This document shows positions 16,956 to 26,256 of a stretch of DNA of 64,000 bases, piece by piece (position 1 is the first letter of the stretch; every line of letters starts with the position of its first letter). The notes under the pieces are model-generated. The model saw only the letters and a list, made by a program, of their open reading frames with translations, was not told the DNA's origin and did no database searches. Source of the stretch: Ramlibacter sp. WS9 (GTDB taxonomy: Bacteria; Pseudomonadota; Gammaproteobacteria; Burkholderiales; Burkholderiaceae_C); assembly GCF_003797765.1 (NCBI RefSeq), contig NZ_RKMB01000026.1:1-64000 (forward strand), given 5' to 3'. Both the position numbers and the translations under genes were made by a program.

Positions 16956-18221
16956 CTATTTGCCGAACAACCCTTTCACAGCCTCGCCCAATTTGTCCCC
17001 CAGCTTGGCACCGGCGCTGGTGCCGACACCCGGCGCCACCGCGGTGCCGATGGCCGCGCCAATCAGCGCGCCGCGCGTGAGCGTGACGGTCGGCGAATCC
17101 AACGTGCCGCCCACGGCCAGCGGCACGCCGACTGCGCCGCCGGCCTGGGCCAGGTCCACCGTCACGCGGCCGCTCAGGTTCTTGTCGGCCGTCATCGTGA
17201 TGTTGCCATTGGCCGAAAGCGCGCCGGAGGTGGCGACCAGGTTCGTCAGTTGCAGCGCGCGGCCTTGTGAGGCGACGTTGCCCGCCAGGGTGTCCAGACG
17301 CGTCTCGCCGCCCCGGCTCAATCCCACGGTGGTCACCGCTTTGGCCAGGTCGATGCCGTGCAGCACCGCGTCGCGCACTGTGAAGCGGGTCTGGCTTTGC
17401 ATGCCCTCCGCGATGCCGCCGCGCGCCTTGAGGTCGACGTCGAGTGTGGTCTGCGCATCCAGGCGGCCGGTCAAGGTGCGGCTCGGCGCGGTCAATGCCG
17501 CCACCTCGACGTTCGCGGTGTCGAACTGCCCGTGCAACATCGACGCGCCCGGCTTGCGAGTGAGCTTGCCTGTCACCGTGCCACCGCCGACGGCGGCTTT
17601 CAAACTCCAGTGGTCCGCCTCGCGCTGCAACGTTGCCTTGGTGCCTTCGAGACGGCCCTTCACCACATCCAGCATCGCCGACTCGGGCAGGCCTTCGGCG
17701 TCCAGTTGCGCCTGCGCGTTCACCGTCATGGGCGCGCCCTTCGCAGGCACCCACGTCACCTGATCGAGCAGCGTGCGCTTGGGCAAGAGGACGATGCTTG
17801 CGGCGGCCTGCCCGGGGTCGGGGGCGGCGGCAGGGGCCATGCCGCGCTTCTTCTGCACCGCCGCCACGATCGCGTTCACCGCCTGTTCGGGGACCACGGC
17901 GTTGCGAACGATCAGCGTGGCCACTTCCAGCCGGCCCTGCAGCAGCCCGGCCCACACCGGCCGCGCCTCGATGCGCTCCAGCGTCAGCGGCGGTTGGCTT
18001 TTGACTTGCACGCGGTCGAGCGCCACCGCCGGCAGCGGCCACACGTCGACGGCAACCCCGCCCACTTCGACCGGTATGCCCAGGGTCGAGGAAATCCGCT
18101 GGCCCAGCCGCACCCGGAAATCGTCGCTGTTCACCCAGAACTGCAGCGCCGCGGCCACGCCGGCCAGCAGCACCACCACCGTGAGCGCAATGCCGAACAC
18201 CCAGGTCAGGAATCTCTTCAT
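16956..18221 (-). CDS. AsmA family protein
   Basis: 421 residues. One N-terminal membrane anchor (FLTWVFGIALTVVVLLAGVAAALQ), then the AsmA N-terminal pattern (LGQRISSTLGIPVEVGGVAVDVWPLPAVALDRVQV) and a long periplasmic beta-repeat region ending in GTLDSPTVTLTRGALIGAAIG. AsmA-like proteins are RBG-fold envelope proteins implicated in lipid transport and outer-membrane assembly. The C-terminus (GTSAGAKLGDKLGEAVKGLFGK) is a glycine/lysine amphipathic tail. Shorter than E. coli AsmA, about 420 versus 617 residues. Last gene before copA on the minus strand, 24 bp from it. Confidence 0.85.
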   Translation of the reverse strand: MKRFLTWVFGIALTVVVLLAGVAAALQFWVNSDDFRVRLGQRISSTLGIPVEVGGVAVDVWPLPAVALDRVQVKSQPPLTLERIEARPVWAGLLQGRLEVATLIVRNAVVPEQAVNAIVAAVQKKRGMAPAAAPDPGQAAASIVLLPKRTLLDQVTWVPAKGAPMTVNAQAQLDAEGLPESAMLDVVKGRLEGTKATLQREADHWSLKAAVGGGTVTGKLTRKPGASMLHGQFDTANVEVAALTAPSRTLTGRLDAQTTLDVDLKARGGIAEGMQSQTRFTVRDAVLHGIDLAKAVTTVGLSRGGETRLDTLAGNVASQGRALQLTNLVATSGALSANGNITMTADKNLSGRVTVDLAQAGGAVGVPLAVGGTLDSPTVTLTRGALIGAAIGTAVAPGVGTSAGAKLGDKLGEAVKGLFGK

Positions 18222-18245
18222 GCCCTGATTGTGGCGCGCCTTCGC

Positions 18246-20447
18246 TCAGGGGCGCCAGCGTTTGAGCAGCAGCGCGTTGGCCATCACGCTCACGCTGGAC
18301 AGTGCCATCGCCGCGCCGGCGACCACCGGGCTCAGGTAGCCCAACGCGGCCAGCGGGATGCCGGCCACGTTATAGGCAAAGGCCCAGAACAGGTTCTGCC
18401 GGATCTTGCGCACCGTGCGACGCGAGATGTCCAGCGCGGCCGCCACCAGCGCCACGTCGCCGCGCATCAGCGTCACGCCGGCGGCGTGCATCGCCACGTC
18501 GGTGCCCGTGCCCATCGCCATGCCCACGTCGGCTGCCGCCAGCGCGGGCGCGTCGTTCACGCCGTCGCCCACCATGGCCACCACGTGGCCCGCGCTGCGC
18601 AGCTGCGCCACTTTGGCCGACTTGTCGCCGGGCAGCACCTCGGCCATCACCTCGTCCTCGTTCAAGCCCAGCTGCTTCGCCATGGCCAGCGCGGCGGGTC
18701 GGTTGTCTCCGGAGATCAGCATGAGCTGCAATCCGCGCGCACGCAAAGCAGCCAGCGCCTCGCGCGCGCCGGGCTTGGGCTCGTCGGCAAAGCCCATCAA
18801 CGCACGCAGCACCGGCCCGCCAGCCGCGCGTTCCACCAGCGCCGACACCGTGGCGCCCTGCTGCTTCATCTGCGCCAACTCGGCGCCCAATTCTCCAACG
18901 CCCACGCCCAGTTCATCCAGCCAATGCAGGCTGCCGATCAGGTAAGGCGTGCCGTTCACCTCGCCTTCGGTACCGCGGCCCGGCACGGCACGCACATTGG
19001 CCGCGGGCATCGCGGCCACGCCTTGCGCCTGCGCCCACGCAACCATCGCGCGCGCCAGTGGATGTTCGCTGCCGCTTTGCACGCTCGCGGCCGCCGCCAG
19101 CGCGCGTTGTGTGTCGTCGCCCGCCGGCACCGCGAAGGCCGTCACACGCGGCTGCCCCACGGTCAGCGTGCCGGTCTTGTCGAAAGCCACCAGGTCCACC
19201 TTGTGCGCGCGTTCCAGCGCTTGCGCGTCCTTGATGAGGATGCCGTGCTTCGCCGCGACGCCTGTGCCGGCCATGATGGCCGCCGGCGTTGCCAGGCCCA
19301 GCGCACACGGGCAGGCGATCACCAGCACCGCGACGGCGTGGATCAATGCCGTCTCCACCGGCGCGCCCGTCCACAGCCAGCCGAGCAGCGTCACAAGTCC
19401 GACAACCAGCACCACCGGCACGAACACCGCCGACACCTGGTCCACCAGCCGCTGGATCGGTGCCTTGGCCGCCTGCGCGTCTTCCACCAAACGGATGATG
19501 TGCGCCAGCACGCTCTCGCTGCCGGCCGCGGTCACCGTCATCACCACCCGGCCATCGCCGTTGATGGTGCCGCCGGTGACCTTCGCGCCTGCCGCCTTGG
19601 CTACGGGCAGCGGTTCACCGGTGAGCATCGATTCGTCGACGTGCGTCTGGCCCTCGGCCACCACGCCGTCAGCGGGCACGCGCTCGCCCGGCCGCACGGC
19701 CAAGCGGTCACCCGCCAGCACTTCGGCGATGGGAATGTCGGCTTCCACGCCCTTTCGGTCCAGCACATGCGCGGTTTCCGGTCGCAACGCGTGCAGCGCA
19801 CGGATGGCCGCGGTGGTCTGCCGCTTGGCGCGCGCCTCCAGCCATTTGCCCAGCAGCACCAGCGTCACCACGACCGCGGACGCTTCAAAGTAAAGATGCC
19901 CACCGCCCGCGGTGAGCCACAGCCAGACCGACAGGCCCCAGCCCGCCGTCGTGCCGATCGCGACCAGCAGGTCCATGTTGCCGGTGAACGCCTTCAACGC
20001 ATGCCAGCCCGCGCGGTAGAAGCGCGCGCCCAGGATGAACTGCACGGGAGTCGCCAGCGCGAACTGCAGCCAGGCCGGCAGCATCCAGTGGAAGCCGGCG
20101 AGATCCCCGATCATGGGCACGACCAACGGCAGCGACAGCGCAAGGCCAATGCCCACCGGAGCGAAGCCGGCCCAAAGCGAGAGGTCTTGCGGCGCTTCGT
20201 CCGATGCGGCACGCGGCTCGTAGCCCGCATCGCGCACGGCACGGCGCAGCCGCGCTTCCATCTGGTCAGAGGGCGCGTATGTCACGCGGGCCGACTCGGT
20301 CGCCAGGTTGACGCTGGCGTCCTGCACGCCGGGCACCTTCTTGAGCGCCTTTTCTACACGGGTGACGCAGGACGCGCAGGTCATGCCGACGATGCCGAGG
20401 TCGAGTGACGGTGAGGAGGCGACTGCAGTTGCTGTGGAGGAGTTCAT
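18246..20447 (-). CDS. copA: Copper-exporting P1B-type ATPase
   Basis: 733 residues with one N-terminal heavy-metal domain ([15 protein letters not shown], residues 21-35). The transmembrane metal motif [10 protein letters not shown] is at about 378-387, the phosphorylated aspartate in DKTGTLTVG at about 423, the HP motif in [10 protein letters not shown] and the hinge [20 protein letters not shown] at about 629. CPC plus a CxxC domain indicates Cu(I) export. It is divergent from copZ-cueR and has its own CueR box ending only 15 bp upstream of the start codon, which would make the transcript leaderless. An alternative start inside the metal domain would damage the fold. Confidence 0.93.
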   Translation of the reverse strand: MNSSTATAVASSPSLDLGIVGMTCASCVTRVEKALKKVPGVQDASVNLATESARVTYAPSDQMEARLRRAVRDAGYEPRAASDEAPQDLSLWAGFAPVGIGLALSLPLVVPMIGDLAGFHWMLPAWLQFALATPVQFILGARFYRAGWHALKAFTGNMDLLVAIGTTAGWGLSVWLWLTAGGGHLYFEASAVVVTLVLLGKWLEARAKRQTTAAIRALHALRPETAHVLDRKGVEADIPIAEVLAGDRLAVRPGERVPADGVVAEGQTHVDESMLTGEPLPVAKAAGAKVTGGTINGDGRVVMTVTAAGSESVLAHIIRLVEDAQAAKAPIQRLVDQVSAVFVPVVLVVGLVTLLGWLWTGAPVETALIHAVAVLVIACPCALGLATPAAIMAGTGVAAKHGILIKDAQALERAHKVDLVAFDKTGTLTVGQPRVTAFAVPAGDDTQRALAAAASVQSGSEHPLARAMVAWAQAQGVAAMPAANVRAVPGRGTEGEVNGTPYLIGSLHWLDELGVGVGELGAELAQMKQQGATVSALVERAAGGPVLRALMGFADEPKPGAREALAALRARGLQLMLISGDNRPAALAMAKQLGLNEDEVMAEVLPGDKSAKVAQLRSAGHVVAMVGDGVNDAPALAAADVGMAMGTGTDVAMHAAGVTLMRGDVALVAAALDISRRTVRKIRQNLFWAFAYNVAGIPLAALGYLSPVVAGAAMALSSVSVMANALLLKRWRP

Positions 20448-20455
20448 GGGTGGGA

Positions 20456-20486
20456 AGGATGCACCTTGCCATCATGGCAAGGTCAA
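20456..20486 (-). promoter_or_regulatory. copA promoter with perfect CueR operator
   Basis: Read on the minus strand: -35 TTGACC (20486-20481), 19-bp spacer, -10-like CATCCT (20461-20456). Over the spacer lies a perfect dyad ACCTTGCC-N5-GGCAAGGT (20463-20483). The over-long 19-bp spacer with the dyad inside is the classic MerR-family activation design. The expected start of transcription falls at about 20447-20451, at the copA ATG. Confidence 0.85.
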
Positions 20487-20537
20487 GCGGTTGACGTGGA
20501 TCAACCTTTCTCCAGGTAGGGTCAGGGGACGGCGCGC

Positions 20538-20568
20538 TTGACCCTCCCATCATGGCAAGGTTCACGCT
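20538..20568 (+). promoter_or_regulatory. copZ-cueR promoter with CueR operator
   Basis: -35 TTGACC at 20538-20543, a 19-bp spacer and a weak -10 (CACGCT), with the dyad ACCCTCCC-N5-GGCAAGGT at 20541-20561. Two bases differ from the perfect copA box, so affinity is probably lower. A ribosome site AGAAAGGA precedes copZ. Confidence 0.8.
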
Positions 20569-20600
20569 ATGCTTGATTCAATCACAGAAAGGAATTCGCG

Positions 20601-20798
20601 ATGAACCAGGTTTTTCAAGTGCAGGGCATGAGCTGCGGCCACTGCGAGCGCGCCGTCACCCAGGCCGTGCAGTCCGTCGACCCGGCGGCGCAGGTCAAGG
20701 TCGACATCGGGAGCGGCAAGGTCGAGGTGCAGACCGAGCAGCCGCGCGAGGCGATCGCCCACGCCATCGCCGAAGAAGGCTACACCGTCGCCGCATGA
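20601..20798 (+). CDS. copZ: Copper chaperone, heavy-metal-associated domain
   Basis: 65 residues, a single HMA domain. The metal loop GMSCGHCERAV lies at residues 9-19; CGHC in place of CxAC is usual for stand-alone bacterial chaperones. It hands Cu(I) to the CopA N-terminal domain or to CueR. Its stop codon overlaps the cueR start (ATGA), so chaperone and regulator are co-translated. Confidence 0.9.
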   Translation: MNQVFQVQGMSCGHCERAVTQAVQSVDPAAQVKVDIGSGKVEVQTEQPREAIAHAIAEEGYTVAA

Positions 20799-21229
20799 AA
20801 GCGCCCGCCACCGTTTCGCCCATCGCCTGGCCGGTCAACATCGGCGCGGCGGCTCGCCTCTCCGGCGTGTCGGCCAAGATGGTGCGGCACTACGAATCGC
20901 TGAGCCTGTTGCCCGCCGTCCACCGCACGGACGCGGGCTATCGCCAGTACACCGAGTCCGAGGTGCACACGCTGCGCTTCATCAAGCGCTCGCGTGAGCT
21001 GGGCTTTTCCATGGACGAGATCGCCGAACTCGCCGGCCTCTGGCACAACCGCCGCCGTGCCAGCGCCAATGTGCGGCGCATCGCGCAAAAGCATTCGGAC
21101 GACCTGGCGCAGCGCATCGAGGCCATGCAGGCGATGCAGCGCACGCTCGATCACCTGATCCACTGCTGTCACGGGGATGAGCGGCCGGACTGCCCGATCC
21201 TGGACGACTTGGCGGGGCTGCACGCTTGA
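20795..21229 (+). CDS. cueR: Copper-responsive MerR-family regulator
   Basis: 144 residues from the ATG overlapping copZ. The N-terminal helix-turn-helix (NIGAAARLSGVSAKMVRHYESLSLLPA) and dimerisation helix are typical. The metal loop HCCHGDERPDCPIL at residues about 122-135 has two cysteines eight residues apart, as in CueR; the extra preceding cysteine is common in betaproteobacterial members. About a dozen residues precede the usual HTH start. It should bind the two dyads between copA and copZ and activate both promoters when Cu(I) is present. Confidence 0.92.
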   Translation: MKAPATVSPIAWPVNIGAAARLSGVSAKMVRHYESLSLLPAVHRTDAGYRQYTESEVHTLRFIKRSRELGFSMDEIAELAGLWHNRRRASANVRRIAQKHSDDLAQRIEAMQAMQRTLDHLIHCCHGDERPDCPILDDLAGLHA

Positions 21230-21250
21230 AGACATGGATTCGGGGGAATG

Positions 21251-21270
21251 GTGGGCAACAAGTTGCCCAC
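21251..21270. repeat. Intergenic palindrome GTGGGCAAC/GTTGCCCAC
   Basis: A 20-bp perfect palindrome (GTGGGCAACA-AGTTGCCCAC would pair arms of nine) after cueR, followed by CCTACGGG. It resembles a dispersed repeat type common in Comamonadaceae and may end cueR transcription; only one copy is in this window. Confidence 0.5.
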
Positions 21271-21296
21271 CCTACGGGCCTGCCCTCCCCGGCTGT

Positions 21297-21323
21297 CATG
21301 CCGGATTTGATCCGGCATCCATG
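21297..21323. repeat. REP-like palindromic repeat, copy 2
   Basis: Same unit as 5088-5114 (CATGCCGGAT...ATCCGGCATCCATG), between cueR and creB. The related copy in minC matches this one closely in inverted orientation. Confidence 0.7.
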
Positions 21324-21346
21324 CCCCGCCTCGCTACCATAGCGCC

Positions 21347-22078
21347 ATGCTCAACAAGCCGCGCATCCTGGTGGTCGAAGACGAATCCGGCATTGCGGAC
21401 ACGATCCAGTACGTGCTGGCCACCGACGGCTTCGCGCCGGTGTGCTGCCACACCGCGGAGCAGGCCCTGCGCGAATTCGCGGCCCAGCCGCCGGCGCTGG
21501 CCATCCTCGACGTCGGCCTGCCCGATCTGAACGGCTTCGAGCTGTTCAAGCAATTGCAGCTGCTGCCCGGCGGGCGCGAGGTGCCGATGCTCTTCCTGAC
21601 CGCGCGCAGCGACGAGATCGATCGCGTGGTGGGCCTCGAGTTGGGTGCCGACGACTACATCGCCAAACCGTTCTCACCGCGCGAGCTGGTGGCGCGGGTG
21701 CGCACCATCCTGCGCCGCAGCACACGGACCGCGGCCGGGCCTACCGCGACGGTGGCCGAAGCCCCAGCGGCGCCGTTCACCCTGGACGAAGAGCGGCGGC
21801 AGATCCGCTTCTACGGCCGCGTGCTCGAACTCTCACGCTACGAATACGGCATCTTGCGGCTGCTGGTGCAAAAGCCTGGGCGGGTGTTCACGCGCGAAGA
21901 GCTGCTGGCCAAGGTGTGGGACGACGACAGCGACAGCTTCGACCGCACCGTCGACGCGCACATCAAGACTCTGCGCGGCAAGCTCAAGGCCATCGCCCCC
22001 GATGTGGAGGCCATCCGCACCTCGCGCGGCGCGGGCTACGCGCTGAACGAAGATCTGCCGCCGAAAGAGCGGCCTTGA
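21347..22078 (+). CDS. creB: Two-component response regulator of the OmpR family
   Basis: 243 residues. Receiver domain with acidic pocket (VVEDES), phospho-aspartate in AILDVGLPDLNG (about residue 51-55) and KPFSPRELVARV; OmpR/PhoB winged helix at the C-terminus (GRVLELSRYEYGILRLLVQKPGRVFTREELLAKVW). Pairing with a CreC-like kinase and a CreD membrane protein identifies it as CreB. In enterobacteria and Aeromonas CreB/BlrA binds the tag TTCAC-N6-TTCAC; one perfect copy is present at 25109. Confidence 0.88.
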   Translation: MLNKPRILVVEDESGIADTIQYVLATDGFAPVCCHTAEQALREFAAQPPALAILDVGLPDLNGFELFKQLQLLPGGREVPMLFLTARSDEIDRVVGLELGADDYIAKPFSPRELVARVRTILRRSTRTAAGPTATVAEAPAAPFTLDEERRQIRFYGRVLELSRYEYGILRLLVQKPGRVFTREELLAKVWDDDSDSFDRTVDAHIKTLRGKLKAIAPDVEAIRTSRGAGYALNEDLPPKERP

Positions 22079-22157
22079 GCGCCGCCGGGCCGCCCCAAGG
22101 CGCGAAGGCCCCCTCGGGGGGCAGCGCAGTACACGCAGTGACAAGCGTGGGGGCGAC

Positions 22158-23597
22158 ATGAGCAAACGCACTCGCATCTTCATCGGCATCCTGCTGATCT
22201 ACGCGGCGGGCATCGCCTTCCTGCTGTACCGCGTGGTGTCCGACCTGGACCCACGCTACCGAGAGTCCGCCGAGGAGTCGCTTGTCGAAACCTCGCAGCT
22301 CATGGCCAGCCTGATCGAGCAGGACGTGCAAGGCGGCGTGATCGACACGGCGAGGCTGGACCCGCTGTTTCGCACCGCGTACGCGCGCCGCTTCTCGGCG
22401 CAGATCTTCAGCGTCACCAAGACCCGCGTCGAGCTGCGCGCCTACGTCACCGACAGCGCGGGCCTGGTCCTCTACGACTCGCTGGGCCAGTGGAAGGGCG
22501 CCGATTTCTCGCAGTGGCGCGACGTGCGCCTGGCGCTGCGCGGCGAGTACGGTGCGCGCACCACGCCCGACACGCAGGACGAACCGCTCAGCTCGGTGAT
22601 GTACGTCGGCGCGCCGATCCACTGGAACGGGCAAGTGGTCGGCGTCGTGACGCTCGGCAAGCCGGTGCAGAGCTTCGGGCGCTTCGTCTCGGCGGCACGC
22701 GAGAAGACGCTGTATGTGGGCCTGCTCTCCGCGCTCGGCGTGCTGCTGCTGGCGGTGATCGTGTCGGTCTGGCTGGTGCGGCCGTTCGGCATCATCGCTG
22801 ACTATGTGGCCTATGTGCGGGCGCAGCGCAGTTTCAGCCCGGCGCGGCTGGGTCGCCGCGCATGGGTGGCCATCGGTGCTGCCTACGATGAAATGCGCGA
22901 CGCGCTCGCCGGGCGCAACTACGTCGCCGACTATGTGCAGACGCTCACGCACGAGCTCAAGAGCCCGCTGTCGGCCATTCGCGGTGCCGCGGAACTGCTG
23001 CAGGAGCCCGACATGCAGGCCGCCCAGCGCCAACGCTTCCTGGACAACATCACGCGCGAAACTTTGCGCATCCAGGAGCTGGTGGACCGCATGATGGAGC
23101 TCACCGCGCTGGAGTCGCGCCGCGTGCTCGATCGCATCGAGCAACTCCCGCTGCGGCCGCTGCTCGAAGAAGTGGCCAGCGCGGCGCAGGACGCGGGTGC
23201 GGGCAAGCAGCTGCACGTTGTGCTCGACGCGCCGGACGACGCGGCTGTCGAAGGCGATGCCTTCCTGTTGCGCCGGGCGCTCGGCAACCTGCTGGACAAC
23301 GCCATCGCCTTTGCGCCCAGCGGCACCGAAGTGCGCATCAGCCTGGAGCTGACCGCACGCCTGGCTCACATCCGCGTGCGAGACCAGGGGCCCGGCATTC
23401 CCGACTACGCGCAAGGCAAGGTTTTCGAGAAGTTCTATTCGCTGGCCCGGCCCGACACGCAGAAGAAAAGCACCGGCCTGGGCCTGGCCTTCGCGCAGGA
23501 GATCGCGTCCCTGCACCACGGCCGTGTCGAGCTGGCCAACGCCCCAGATGGTGGTGCGCTGGCCACGCTCTCGCTGCCGCGTTTGCCCTCAAGCTGA
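22158..23597 (+). CDS. creC: CreC-type sensor histidine kinase
   Basis: 479 residues. Membrane segments near residues 8-26 and 187-207 enclose a periplasmic sensor domain. A HAMP-like linker leads to the HisKA helix with YVQTLTHELKSPLSAIRGAAELLQ (phospho-histidine at about 263), and an ATPase domain with LGNLLDNAIAFAPSG, VRDQGPGIPDYAQGKVFEKFYS and TGLGLAFAQEIASLH. The 79-bp gap after creB contains a GC-rich palindrome of the kind found between genes in related genomes. Its 3' end overlaps the convergent creD by 9 bp. Confidence 0.87.
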   Translation: MSKRTRIFIGILLIYAAGIAFLLYRVVSDLDPRYRESAEESLVETSQLMASLIEQDVQGGVIDTARLDPLFRTAYARRFSAQIFSVTKTRVELRAYVTDSAGLVLYDSLGQWKGADFSQWRDVRLALRGEYGARTTPDTQDEPLSSVMYVGAPIHWNGQVVGVVTLGKPVQSFGRFVSAAREKTLYVGLLSALGVLLLAVIVSVWLVRPFGIIADYVAYVRAQRSFSPARLGRRAWVAIGAAYDEMRDALAGRNYVADYVQTLTHELKSPLSAIRGAAELLQEPDMQAAQRQRFLDNITRETLRIQELVDRMMELTALESRRVLDRIEQLPLRPLLEEVASAAQDAGAGKQLHVVLDAPDDAAVEGDAFLLRRALGNLLDNAIAFAPSGTEVRISLELTARLAHIRVRDQGPGIPDYAQGKVFEKFYSLARPDTQKKSTGLGLAFAQEIASLHHGRVELANAPDGGALATLSLPRLPSS

Positions 23598-25031
23598 CGC
23601 GGGCACTGCCGTGGACATGGACCCGGACATTGGCGCCGGCGAATCGCGGCCGGAGAGGGCGTACCAGTCGACGCGCCGTGTGGCGATCATCAGCAGGGCC
23701 AGCATGCCGAACAGCAGCAGTGCGCCAAGCAGCAACGCGTTATTCTCCGATGCGAGCAGCCCGTAGAGCGTGCCGTACAGCAGCGCCACATAGCCCGCCA
23801 GCGAGACGCCGCGCTTCCACCCCTTGAGCACCGCGCTGAAATACACCATCAGCAGCAGCACGCTCGCGCCCGCGGCGGCCGTGTAGGCCAGCCAGAACTC
23901 CACTTTTTCCGACAGCGCGAGCAGCAGCAGGAAGAACAGGGCAATGGCCAGGCCCACCAGCGCGTACTGCACCGGGTGCAGGCGCAGCTTCTTGAACAGC
24001 TCGAACATGAAAGCCGCCATCAGCACCAGCGCCACGAACAGCGCGCCGTACTTCACGGCGCGGGTGGATTGCGAATAGACGTTCAGCGGCTGCGCCAGCG
24101 TCACATCGAAGCTGTCGAGCGCATCGGCCTGCCCGGCCCCCGCCGCGCGCGGGTCGCGGCCGCCCTGCGACGCGAGAATCTGCTTGCGCGCCGAACTCAC
24201 CAGCGAAGACACCGCCCAGCTGGCCTCGAAGCCGCTGTCGGTCACCGTGCGTTGCACCGCGAGGAACTGCCCACCGAAGCTCGGGTGCGGCCAGGTGGAG
24301 GTGAGGTGCGTGGTGGTTTCATCGGCCAGCGGCGCGATCGACAGCCGCTCCTGGCCGATGATCACCATCTTCATGTCGAACGCCACCGGTTCCCGGCGTT
24401 CCCAGGCCTGCAGAGCGGCCCCGGCCACCGGTGCGTGGATGCCGCGTGCGAGCCACGAGCCGTCGGCGGCGCCCGGGATGCGCGGAAGAAACTTGGCCGT
24501 CTCGCCGGCGAGCCGCAGCGCTGGCGCACCCTGGATGCCGCGCACGTCCTGCAGGCCGAACGCGAAGACCGGTGGCTGCAGCTCGAACGTAGAGTCCTTT
24601 TCGGTGTGGGCGAGTGCGGCCGGATCGAACGCCGGGAAGCTGCCCTTCCACGCGCCGTCCAGGTCGTAGAACAGCACCTTGAAGATGCCGCGATAGCGCT
24701 CCTGCGGCGCCATGCGCCCCTTCAGGTCGACCTTCTCGGGAAACACAAGGTGCGTCATCGGCTTGCTGCGCGCGATGCGCGCCTTGACCTGGCCCTTGTC
24801 GTTGAGCTCGACTTCGGTCCAGCGCTCGACATAGGGCATGACGAGCAGCGGCCCTACCACCACCTGCGGCCCGGCATGGCTGGCGGCCAGTTCATGCGCG
24901 GCCTGCAGCTGGCTGCCGCCGCGCTCGTCGATGAGGCCGCGGATCTGGGCCAGCGGGATGCACAGCACGATGGTGATCAGCACCAGCAGCGCGACCTTGG
25001 CGAGCGCGGAATTGCGAAGCATGTCTTTCAT
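23589..25031 (-). CDS. creD: Inner-membrane protein CreD
   Basis: 480 residues. The N-terminal membrane segment (ALLVLITIVLCIPLAQI) is followed by the CreD signature IRGLIDERGGSQLQAAHELA and a large periplasmic domain, then about six membrane segments from residue 330. YVERWTEVELNDKGQ and TRAVKYGALFVALVLMAAFMFEL match the family. CreD is the classical CreB-regulated gene; in Aeromonas and Stenotrophomonas it affects envelope and beta-lactam response. Here it is convergent with creC instead of following it. Confidence 0.9.
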   Translation of the reverse strand: MKDMLRNSALAKVALLVLITIVLCIPLAQIRGLIDERGGSQLQAAHELAASHAGPQVVVGPLLVMPYVERWTEVELNDKGQVKARIARSKPMTHLVFPEKVDLKGRMAPQERYRGIFKVLFYDLDGAWKGSFPAFDPAALAHTEKDSTFELQPPVFAFGLQDVRGIQGAPALRLAGETAKFLPRIPGAADGSWLARGIHAPVAGAALQAWERREPVAFDMKMVIIGQERLSIAPLADETTTHLTSTWPHPSFGGQFLAVQRTVTDSGFEASWAVSSLVSSARKQILASQGGRDPRAAGAGQADALDSFDVTLAQPLNVYSQSTRAVKYGALFVALVLMAAFMFELFKKLRLHPVQYALVGLAIALFFLLLLALSEKVEFWLAYTAAAGASVLLLMVYFSAVLKGWKRGVSLAGYVALLYGTLYGLLASENNALLLGALLLFGMLALLMIATRRVDWYALSGRDSPAPMSGSMSTAVPASA

Positions 25032-25108
25032 GGAAACCCCGGTTGTTGGATAGGGGACATGCTCGCGGCGTTTCCCGCGCGGCTGATGAAGCCGCGCGGC
25101 ACGCGGAC

Positions 25109-25124
25109 TTCACACAGGCTTCAC
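25109..25124. promoter_or_regulatory. Perfect cre tag (CreB binding site)
   Basis: TTCAC-ACAGGC-TTCAC matches the published TTCAC-N6-TTCAC consensus in all ten defined bases. It lies 78 bp upstream of the creD start and 82 bp upstream of the small membrane-protein gene at 25206, so either or both divergent genes could respond to CreBC. Confidence 0.75.
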
Positions 25125-25205
25125 GCACGCAGGCGCGGGCTTCGACACGCCTTCTTCATGCATCGCGACAGTGACAGGCAACGTCACACCGAAGGATCGA
25201 ACGCC

Positions 25206-25661
25206 ATGCCTGTCTCACCCCTCCTGCGCTATCCCCCACTGGTCCGCCTGGGCATCCGCATCGACACGGCGCCCGCCTGGTGGTGGCCGGCCGCGCAGTT
25301 CGCCGCCGTTGGCGCGGCCTGGCTGGGAACCGTGCACACCCTGCCCGGGACGGTCGCGCTCGTCATCGCCGCGTGCACGCTCTGGCCCATGCGGGAGCAA
25401 TTGCGCGCCGCGCCCCGGCTGGAGTGGCTCGCGCTGGCGCTGCTGTGCACGCTCGCTTGTTCGGCCGGTGGCTGGCTTGCCGCGGGTTGGCTGGGCGTGG
25501 CCGCGACGCTGATCGCGTTCGTGCCGGGCACGCAGAGGGCGGCCGTGCCGATGCAGCTGTGGCAGCAGCTGTTCGGCAACACCTTCGTGAACCGCGTGGC
25601 GCACAAGACGCTCTTCGCCGGCGCGATGCTGCTGTGCGCGGCGTGGTCGCTTATTTCTTGA
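25206..25661 (+). CDS. Hypothetical four-helix membrane protein
   Basis: 151 residues from the ATG at 25206. About four hydrophobic segments (AAQFAAVGAAWLGTVHTLPGTVALVIAA, WLALALLCTLACSAGG, AAGWLGVAATLIAFVPG, ALFAGAMLLCAAWSLI-like end). No known family recognised. It reads divergently from creD and shares the interval containing the cre tag, so it may belong to the CreBC regulon. Its end overlaps the next minus-strand gene by 11 bp. Confidence 0.6.
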   Translation: MPVSPLLRYPPLVRLGIRIDTAPAWWWPAAQFAAVGAAWLGTVHTLPGTVALVIAACTLWPMREQLRAAPRLEWLALALLCTLACSAGGWLAAGWLGVAATLIAFVPGTQRAAVPMQLWQQLFGNTFVNRVAHKTLFAGAMLLCAAWSLIS

Positions 25662-26016
25662 TCTGGCCGGCCGCGCCGCGCCGATAGAGCTCCACCGCCT
25701 CTGCTTCACGCGCTTCCTGCAGATCCGCGCGCGCCTTGGCCTTGGTCGTGGAGCGCAAAACCTGGCGGCCTACCTTGCTCGCGCGGGGCTTAGGCGCCAC
25801 ACCCTGCTCGAAGTCCCGGTCGCGTTGCGCGCGCACGGGCGACTCTTCCAGCACGATCGCACCCATGCTGTTGCGCTCCTGGGCGGGCGGCGGCCCGACG
25901 TCGGTAACCACCGCAGGGCCTTCAACGGCTGTCGGCGGACTGGATTGCGCGGCCGCGGGGCCGGCTGCCAACACGGCTGCGAGCGCCACCAGCGGCATGA
26001 TGTTCGGGTACTTCAT
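25651..26016 (-). CDS. Hypothetical exported protein
   Basis: 121 residues from the ATG at 26016, preceded by GAAAGGGG. Signal peptide MKYPNIMPLVALAAVLAAGPAAAQ. The mature part is hydrophilic and charged, with a basic helix (ASKVGRQVLRSTTKAKARADLQEAREAEAVELYRRG). A longer frame exists upstream but lacks a ribosome site. No family recognised; a protein of the same general design is encoded at 31748-32212. Confidence 0.6.
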   Translation of the reverse strand: MKYPNIMPLVALAAVLAAGPAAAQSSPPTAVEGPAVVTDVGPPPAQERNSMGAIVLEESPVRAQRDRDFEQGVAPKPRASKVGRQVLRSTTKAKARADLQEAREAEAVELYRRGAAGQIKK

Positions 26017-26256
26017 GGTTGCCCCTTTCGGGTCGTATGTCTCTGTGCATGAATGATCGGCAGCAACGCGTGGGGCCGCTGTGGCCATTTCCGCGCTCTT
26101 GCGGTAGGCGCCCTCCCACAGCCCAGTTGCGGGCGTGAACCTTTACACATCAGCTACCTCGCCGCCACGGCGGCGATACATGGGCCTTCCACACTTGCTT
26201 CCAACCTGCAGCCCATGGGGGTTGCGGGCCTTCTCGAAGGACCAAAGGAAACCATC

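Noticed and set aside
17358-20408. Thousand-codon plus-strand open frame opposite asmA and copA
   Set aside because: Histidine/arginine/glutamine-rich shadow with no recognisable domain; copA and the AsmA gene explain the region.
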